Shown here piece by piece: positions 11,007 through 16,728 of a stretch of 16,728 nt of DNA. The stretch is from Tieghemiomyces parasiticus. Lineage: Eukaryota; Kickxellomycota; Dimargaritomycetes; Dimargaritales; Dimargaritaceae. Each line of letters starts with the position of its first letter. Positions within the stretch are counted from its first letter, which is position 1. Location of the stretch: assembly GCA_027575765.1 (NCBI GenBank), contig JANBPT010001003.1:1-16728 (forward strand). The letters are read 5' to 3'. The translations under genes and the position numbers were made by a program. A model generated the notes under the pieces. It worked only from the letters and a program-made list of their open reading frames with translations. It was not told the DNA's origin and made no database searches.

Positions 11007-14000
11007 ATGTCTGTCAACCTCCCAGGCGGCTCTTCGATCCACGATCCCGGTCCGCATTCGTCATCCTTGTCTATCGATTCTTCTTCGCTCCGTTCCCATA
11101 CCTCGCACTCTGGCCTGCTCGTTGCAGCCCAAGAACCTGTCGCACAATCGCTGTCATCGATGAAGCCTACCGAGCCATCGGATGCCCCTCCTCGGGCACA
11201 GGTACGTTTCCGCAGGTTGACATAGACGGTGGTTTTACTTAAAGCGCCAGTTTTTATATAATTGACCTGGTTTTACCACAAATTAGGTTCTACATTGCAT
11301 ATACCTCTAGCGGGTTTCTAAGGAGAGTATATGCTGTTAACAGCCCAACTGCTAGCACTCTTCTCTAGCTGATGGTAAAGCTCGCCCATCCTATATCCCT
11401 GTCCGTAACCTAACCTCTCAGCACTGATACACCGTTTTTGCATCTGGTCCCTTTTTCTACCGATCGACTTGACGCCCTCTCCCGGTCCTTTTCATCCTTC
11501 ACACCATCAGACCCACGCTGGTAGTCCTCAAGAGCAGGGTCTACCAAAGACTGTCAGTGTCCACCGGCTTAAGAACGCCCCGGCCAACAGTGTACCCGTG
11601 AAGTCATCCCCAGCCCGACCGTCGAGTTCCCGATTTCACGGCGAGCACCCTCAGACGTGGCAGGCCTTACCACTATTTTCAGGCAAGTTTCCCAGTGAGT
11701 GATGGCCTTGGTTATCCGGAACTGCGTCTCGCTCGATTCGACAAGCACTGTTACTGTGCCCAACAAGGGTCAACGTACTGACCTCCAATACCACCATTTG
11801 CCCCTCACCTCTTCCTGGTGGCCGCACCTCTATTCCCCCTTATCCAGAGGTAGCTGACACTGACCGGCCCGCTCTCTTTATCAAGAAACTCGAACTGTGT
11901 TCCATCGTATTTGATTTTTCTGATTCGGCCTCAAACACCCGTTACAAGGAGGCCAAGCAGAGGCATCTGGTGGACCTCGTAGAGCACATCTCGACGAACC
12001 GCGGCGTCGTTACGGAACAGGTATACCCAGTCGTCTTCTCCATGGTAGGTATCAAATCGGCCAGTGACTTTATAGGTGTAAACCTGTTGCCAATACGCTC
12101 GCACCCTATCCGGTTGACACTAACCTCTGCCAAGCTCCCAACGTCCTGCGCCCCTGTGTTTCTCTTGTCTCTCTGGCCTGGATCGGCTTCTCATCCCCCT
12201 CCTTTTTTTTTGAGAAGTTTGCCGCCAACCTTTTTCGTACAATACCGCCCCAGGTCAACCCTGCTGGGGAGCAATTCGACCCGGACGACGATGACCCCGT
12301 TCTCGAAGTGGCCTGGCCCCACCTGCAAATCGTATACGAGTTCTTTCTGAGGTTTATTGAGAGTCCCGACTTTGACTCCGGCATCGCTCGGAATTATATT
12401 GATCAGAAGTTTATCCAAGAGGTACGTCTAAAGCAATGTAACAGTACGGCGCCTGATGGCAGGATATCTGCGTGCGGCTCTGAGTTTTACACTGCTAAGG
12501 GCGCGGTGGGATTTTCTTATCTGGCTGTTACCGAAATTTTCCTGGCATATCCCTAACTCCCCGCATTGGTTTTTTTTCCTGTTGATCATCTACTCAACGC
12601 GAACTCCTGGGCTCCTGCCTCGACTTATCCAGCTCCTGCAACTGTTCGACAGCGAAGACCCACGTGAGCGGGAATATCTTAAAACGACGCTACACCGTAT
12701 GTACGGCAAATTCCTTCACCTCCGCGCCTTCATCCGACGAAGTATCAATCATATATTTTTGTACTTTATCTATGAGAACGAGCGGCATCATGGCATCGCC
12801 GAGCTACTCGAGATTTTAGGGAGGTGAGTATTCTCTTGACACGCGCCTCGCTGACTGTACTTGTCCCTTCCTCCAATGGGCTGCTACCATGAATCGAATA
12901 GATGCACCCCTGATCTCGGACTGTGCAGCGCTAATCCCCCCGTACGTGATCCCCTGGTCCCCTTTCCTTCCTTACCTTCAGTATCATAAATGGGTTCGCC
13001 CTCCCGCTCAAGGAAGAGCACCAAACGTTCCTGGCCAAGGTCCTGTTACCGCTACACAAGACCAAGTCGCTCATCCTCTACTACCAGCAGTTGTCCTACT
13101 GTACCATTCAGTTCCTCGAGAAGGACCCTCGGCTCACCGGGACGGTGGTGCGTGGGCTGCTTAAGTTTTGGCCCAAGGTGAACAGTCCCAAGGAGGTCAT
13201 GTTTCTGAACGAGTTGGAGGAGATCCTGGCCGCCACCGACGACGAGCACTTTGGAGCCGTATGCGTTCCTGTATTTAAACAGATCGCGCGGTGTATGGCC
13301 AGTCCACATTTCCAGGTGGCAGACCGGGCGTTGGGCTTCTGGCGCAACGAGTGTCTGGTGGAACTCATCTCACGGCACCGGGCCACCATCTTGCCCATCG
13401 TTTTTCCGGTCCTGATGCAGCACTCACGCAGCCACTGGCACCGGAACGTGCACCAACAGATGTACAGCACCTTGCAGTTCTTTATTGACGAGGACCCCGA
13501 GCTATACGACCGGTGTGCACAGCAGGCCAAGGAGCAGCGGCAGGCCGAGCGGGTCCGCGCCCGGGCGCACGAAATGATGTGGCAGGAGGTCCAAGATGTG
13601 GCGGAGGGCAGCCGAATCCAACGGCCTACAGGCGGTCTCCTTGCTCAGCATCACCGCTCAAACCCAGCCTCTTTACTAACCCTGCATGGATTGGGCAGCC
13701 CCGGCGCTTCCCTATCTTCCCCCACGCATTCCTTCTCCGAGTCACTCGATAGCGGAGAGGACGACTCGGACCTGCTACATGGACTGACCGAAGGTGACGG
13801 CGGAACGGAGGACGATCCTACCGCGGGGCCAGCTCACCCGTTTCGACGCCGGAAATCCGTCTTGCCCATCGACGAGCAGGTGCTACGGGAACTGTCGAAA
13901 TACCGCGGGCCCGAGACCGTGGTGAGTATGGATTTGGACGTGGTCGACCTACGCTCGCCGGCCACGCCGTACTTTGATCTCACAACGACGACGGCGGGTG

Positions 14001-14113
14001 CGGTGCCGGGCTCCAATGCCAGTTGCAATTCTGACGGCGGCATGGGCCTACCGGAGCTGGCCTCCGACCTTAACGCGGCGAGCTCCTCCACATCATCCAT
14101 GTCCGGCTCATAG
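11007..14113 (+). CDS. RTS1: PP2A B56 (B') family regulatory subunit, six exons, complete
   Basis: B56 subunits bind the PP2A scaffold-catalytic core and direct it to substrates carrying LxxIxE motifs. Exons are 11007..11201, 11511..11694, 11848..12044, 12218..12421, 12633..12823 and 12982..14113 (700 aa plus TAG). Junction phases are 0, 1, 0, 0 and 2. The N-terminus (1-126) is Ser/Pro-rich and divergent. The HEAT-like B56 core runs from about 136 (LFIKKLELC) to 530. It includes [81 protein letters not shown] and [11 protein letters not shown]. The LxxIxE-pocket residues I recall from human B56-alpha (H187, R188, Y190, R197, K240, H243) appear as H281, R282, Y284, R291, K334 and H337, a constant offset of 94. 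The tail (531-700) is acidic and Ser/Thr-rich, with RRRKSVLP at 612-619. An in-frame TGA lies just upstream (10995), but the start context CCCGTA-ATG is poor, so an extra upstream exon is possible. Yeast Rts1 and human PPP2R5 are homologues. Confidence 0.96.
11202..11510 (+). other. RTS1: Intron 1 of the B56 gene
   Basis: The donor is CAG|GTACGT and the acceptor is a long pyrimidine tract ending CACCATCAG, with a CTTGAC branch-like site about 40 nt before it. At 309 nt it is the longest intron in the window. It joins two weakly conserved Ser/Pro-rich segments in phase 0, so it rests on splice signals and frame rather than on homology. It contains a perfect 12-bp palindrome, GCTGTTAACAGC, at 11333-11344. 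Confidence 0.75.
12212..12217 (+). promoter_or_regulatory. RTS1: Tandem NAGNAG splice acceptor (GAGAAG) of B56 intron 3
   Basis: Intron 3 starts at 12045 (GTAGGT). A T-rich tract runs straight into GAGAAG. Using the second AG gives ...[13 protein letters not shown], which matches B56 relatives in length; using the first AG inserts one Lys. I chose the second for the exon model. A CACTAAC branch site lies at about 12118-12124, further from the acceptor than usual. Confidence 0.7.
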
Positions 14114-15540
14114 CGTCCGTCGCGGCCGCTGTAGCACGGCTGCCCTTTTATTCGTTTTTTTATCACCTATACCCATTCGGTATCATCCCCACCCGTTTAC
14201 CCTGCATCGTTACCTGTGGTCCCCTCTATACTCTCCCCACTGCGCGCTTCTAACTCCTATATCACCCCCCCTTCTATCTCCATTTTCGTCTATGACTTCT
14301 ATATAATTGCCTTCAGACATGCCGATATTGGGCATTTCTCGTTTTTTACCTCGTTTGTCCTCCCAGTCCTTCGTCGTTACCTCAATACCGTTTTTTTGCA
14401 AGTCATGCGTGTCTCTTTCATATTTTTGATTCGCTCTTCGCGTGGCCTAGATTTGATTTCGCGCCTGTATGTAAACCCACTTCGTTCCTTGCCTGTCGTT
14501 ATCTTGGCCTTACGTTGTTCATCGGACCTTTTAATTATTTTTTGTTTTTACGCAGCACAATCTAGCACCGGCTACTGTCCGATATTATTGGTAATTTTCG
14601 GAGAGGTTCGATTGTGATCGATCCATTTTTGGGTGGGGATAAGAAACTGGTTACCAAGGGCAGATTTTAGGTATGGTTGGGAAAACAAGCTGGGGGACGT
14701 GGCATCAATCGAGGGGCTGAAGGGTGGGGCGCCAATTGGAAGGCTGTCGGTTGGGCATGGGATGGGACTCTGTCTTGATACAAAGAACCGAATAGACTCT
14801 CCTGCCCGGACCCCACCGATCTCAGCTATCGTTGCTGCACCTGATATTCCCATCCACTTTGACTCCATTCCCAGCCATCCGAAACTTGACACTTTTTCGA
14901 CGGCTAGGGCGGGACCTGTGGGGGCGGGGGGGGGGAATGGAGGAGGCTTCCCCGTAGATGTGTACCATTGATGCACAAGGGGGTGAGCCCAGCTTGGCAG
15001 GCGAGTGTGTGTAGATTAGACAATACCAGCCAAGCTGTCGTGCCTCCATGTAGGAACCATTCCACGCCATCCGCCTCTGTATTCGTGGCCCGCACCTTAC
15101 TCCCTGCTCTATTTCTAGTACGCTCTCGAGGGCTCGAACTGGTTCCTCCCTTGTTGATATCTGTCGTAGTCTCACGTCCCTACGCCCGTGTAGCGGAAAC
15201 GGGTGTATGTCAGGTCAGCTAGACTCCTCCCTACTGTTATTCCATGATGGAAAATTTAAGCTACCTATGGAGAAGTGGAACAGTGCTGCGCGTGAAGGGT
15301 GGTCGGGGGGGGGGGAGAACGCAGTGCCAGAACCAACTCTCTGGTAGGCTCCGTACGCGGGCCGCGAAGGCACGTGCGTGAAGGCGAGGGGAGGTAGAGT
15401 GAAATACTATGCGGATTTGAGAGGGGCAGAGCCAAAATCGACACTTTGGCGGCCACTCTAGGGCGACCATATGATGTGTACAAATACTCGGTATTCCGTC
15501 GTCTCCCCTCCCCTTACTTACTAGGTGTAATCCCAAGCTA
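14114..15540. other. Intergenic between B56 and SGT2
   Basis: No gene recognised. The plus strand is T/C-rich to about 14590, fitting a B56 3' UTR with T-runs at about 14153, although no AATAAA was seen. It then becomes G-rich in several blocks: 14660-14760, 14907-14945 and 15285-15360. The open frames on both strands here match no known family. Confidence 0.5.
14907..14935 (+). other. G-quadruplex-forming motif
   Basis: The plus strand reads GGG-C-GGG-ACCTGT-GGGGG-C followed by a run of ten G. That is four G-runs of at least three, with loops of 1, 6 and 1 nt, meeting the usual sequence criterion for an intramolecular G-quadruplex. A second run of eleven G lies at 15305-15315. Folding in the cell is inference. 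Confidence 0.6.
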
Positions 15541-15717
15541 CACGGTCTGGCATCTCCCTCTCCTTCTCTCTCTCTTTTCTCCTCGCTCAATCCTCATCGG
15601 CCCGCACCTTCCTCCCTGTGTCTCGTCCTTGGGAACTATCCTCCCTCCTACTTACCCACCACCTCTCTTCGTTTCCCTTTGCGCATCTCTCCATCACTAA
15701 TACCCCTCCTTTCCACC
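15541..15717 (+). promoter_or_regulatory. CT-rich presumed promoter and 5' UTR of SGT2
   Basis: The 177 nt before the SGT2 start are almost all pyrimidine, with a CTCC/CTCT block at about 15553-15590 (CTTCTCTCTCTCTTTTCTCC) and further CCT/TTC blocks up to the start codon. CT blocks just upstream of the transcription start are common in highly expressed fungal genes. No TATA box is visible. The leader ends TTTCCACC-ATGG, a strong start context. Confidence 0.55.
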
Positions 15718-16728
15718 ATGGCTGACTCCCAGCGCAAGCTCGTCCTGGCCATTATCGAGTTCCTGCAGGACTCGATTGCCAACAAGACCGTGGCCAGCGC
15801 CAGTATTGAATCCCTGGAAGGTAGGTGACGTTGCAGATGGAGAAGGGAGGAGGGATCCTCATTGTACCACGGTACCCCGTTTTGGCAGTTGACCTGGCTG
15901 CTGGTGTGTATTGGCCCGGTCCTAGCTCATCTTGAGCGACATGCTGTTGCCTACCACCGTCGGTCCTATGGCTATCTGAACAGCCACCCGGTTGTAACCT
16001 GACCATACTATATTTCTACCTTCCTCCTCCCCTTACCCCCGCTTTCCGCTGAATTAAAGTGGCCATCGACTGTATTGGCGATGCCTTCGGTGTCGACCAT
16101 ACCGACGACCAGGTCAAGCAACAGCTGTCCATCAAACCCGCGAGCCTCCGGACCGTGTTTGATGTGTACCTCAAGACGCAAGAGAGGCTGGCATCGACGA
16201 CTGCTGCTCCCCAGCCAGGCATGTCGATGACTTTGACGGAGGAGCAGAAGGCCAAGGCCGAGGAACTCAAGGCTGCTGGTAACAAGGCTCTGGGCGCCCA
16301 ATCATACGACGAGGCGATTAAGCTGTACACTCAGGCCATTGAGATCAACCCGAACCACATATACTACGCCAACCGGTAAGTCGACATGTCCCCCATGGCT
16401 TGGCCCTTTAGGTCTTCGCTTGTGCCTCTCCAGGGCTAATATAGAGCGATCGATCGCCGATATCATTCCAGATATACCACAGTGCATCGCGATGGGTACA
16501 TTGCCTTCTTTTAGAATCTCCCGAGCCACAAGATTATTCACTCTGATTCTCACGGTCTTTGACAACGTCATTGCGATTGCACCTCTTTCCCCCACCTAAA
16601 AACGACTTATTACAGAGCCGCTGCCTATAGCCAGAAGGCCGAATACTCTTTGGCCGTGGACGACGCCAACCGGGCCATCAGTATCACTCCGACCTACAGC
16701 AAGGCGTACAGCCGCTTGGCACACGCCT
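15718..16728 (+). CDS. SGT2: SGT2/SGTA, TPR co-chaperone (5' part, cut by window edge)
   Basis: SGT2 is a cytosolic co-chaperone. It captures tail-anchored membrane proteins for the Get/TRC pathway and binds Hsp70/Hsp90 tails. Exons are 15718..15820, 16060..16375 and 16616..16728 (open at the edge), giving 177 residues. Introns are 15821..16059 (239 nt, GTAGGT...AAG, phase 1) and 16376..16615 (240 nt, GTAAGT...CAG, phase 2). The N-terminal dimerisation/Get5-binding domain is MADSQRKLVLAIIEFLQDSI with ESLEVAIDCIGDAFGV at 31-46, like human ESLEVAIQCLETAFGV. A linker (about 75-95) leads to TPR1 (about 99-132) and TPR2 (about 133-166), with TPR3 starting near 167. The carboxylate-clamp residues that grip EEVD tails are all visible: K105, N109, N139, K169 and R173. 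The start has CCACC-ATGG context. The Met-rich C-terminal client-binding region lies outside the window. Confidence 0.96.

Noticed and set aside
11333..11344. Perfect 12-bp palindrome GCTGTTAACAGC in B56 intron 1
   Set aside because: Short palindromes occur by chance at this window size; no second copy or flanking signal supports a function.
13108..13530. 140-codon minus-strand open frame inside the B56 last exon
   Set aside because: Antisense shadow of the highly conserved B56 coding sequence.
15120..15150. GTTCGAG-like T-loop or B-box on the minus strand as a tRNA
   Set aside because: The flanks do not form a 5-bp T stem and no acceptor or anticodon arm can be drawn.
16446..16457. Perfect 12-bp palindrome GCGATCGATCGC in SGT2 intron 2
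   Set aside because: Same reason: short, single and without supporting context.

Overview
The window looks like nuclear DNA of a fungus. Four protein genes can be recognised, all spliced. Two lie on the minus strand at the left (TAF6, NDUFB9) and two on the plus strand at the right (a PP2A B56 subunit, SGT2). The ten introns I could place are about 137-309 nt long, with donors GTAAGT/GTACGT/GTGAGT/GTAGGT (one GC donor) and acceptors CAG/TAG/AAG. Three of the four start codons sit in a CCACC-ATG context. An accessory complex I subunit rules out a Saccharomyces-type yeast that has lost complex I. Intron-rich genes, CT-rich promoter tracts and a B56 tail resembling animal B56-delta would fit an early-diverging (zygomycete-grade) or basidiomycete fungus, but I cannot name the species.

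Layout. Positions 1-1422 (minus) hold the 5' part of TAF6, a TFIID/SAGA histone-fold subunit, which runs off the left edge. Positions 1423-2145 are a short intergenic stretch. Positions 2146-2705 (minus) hold a complete two-exon NDUFB9/B22-type LYR subunit of mitochondrial complex I. Positions 2706-11006 are 8.3 kb in which I recognise no gene. Base composition there is strongly strand-biased and reverses near 7 kb: G/A-rich on the plus strand to the left, C/T-rich to the right. Positions 11007-14113 (plus) hold a complete six-exon B56 regulatory subunit of protein phosphatase 2A (700 aa). Positions 14114-15717 are intergenic, with G-rich blocks and then a CT-rich promoter. From 15718 (plus) the first three exons of SGT2/SGTA, a TPR co-chaperone, run off the right edge.

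The genes serve unrelated housekeeping roles: transcription initiation, respiration, phosphatase targeting, and tail-anchored protein/Hsp70 chaperoning. They form no operon or cluster, and I see no CRISPR array, convincing tRNA or rRNA, or intact mobile element. The most useful results are the exon models, most of which do not appear as simple open reading frames, including a GC-AG first intron in TAF6 and a tandem NAGNAG acceptor in the B56 gene. The large skewed intergenic region is the main unexplained feature. I did not find convincing evidence of a new multi-gene system.
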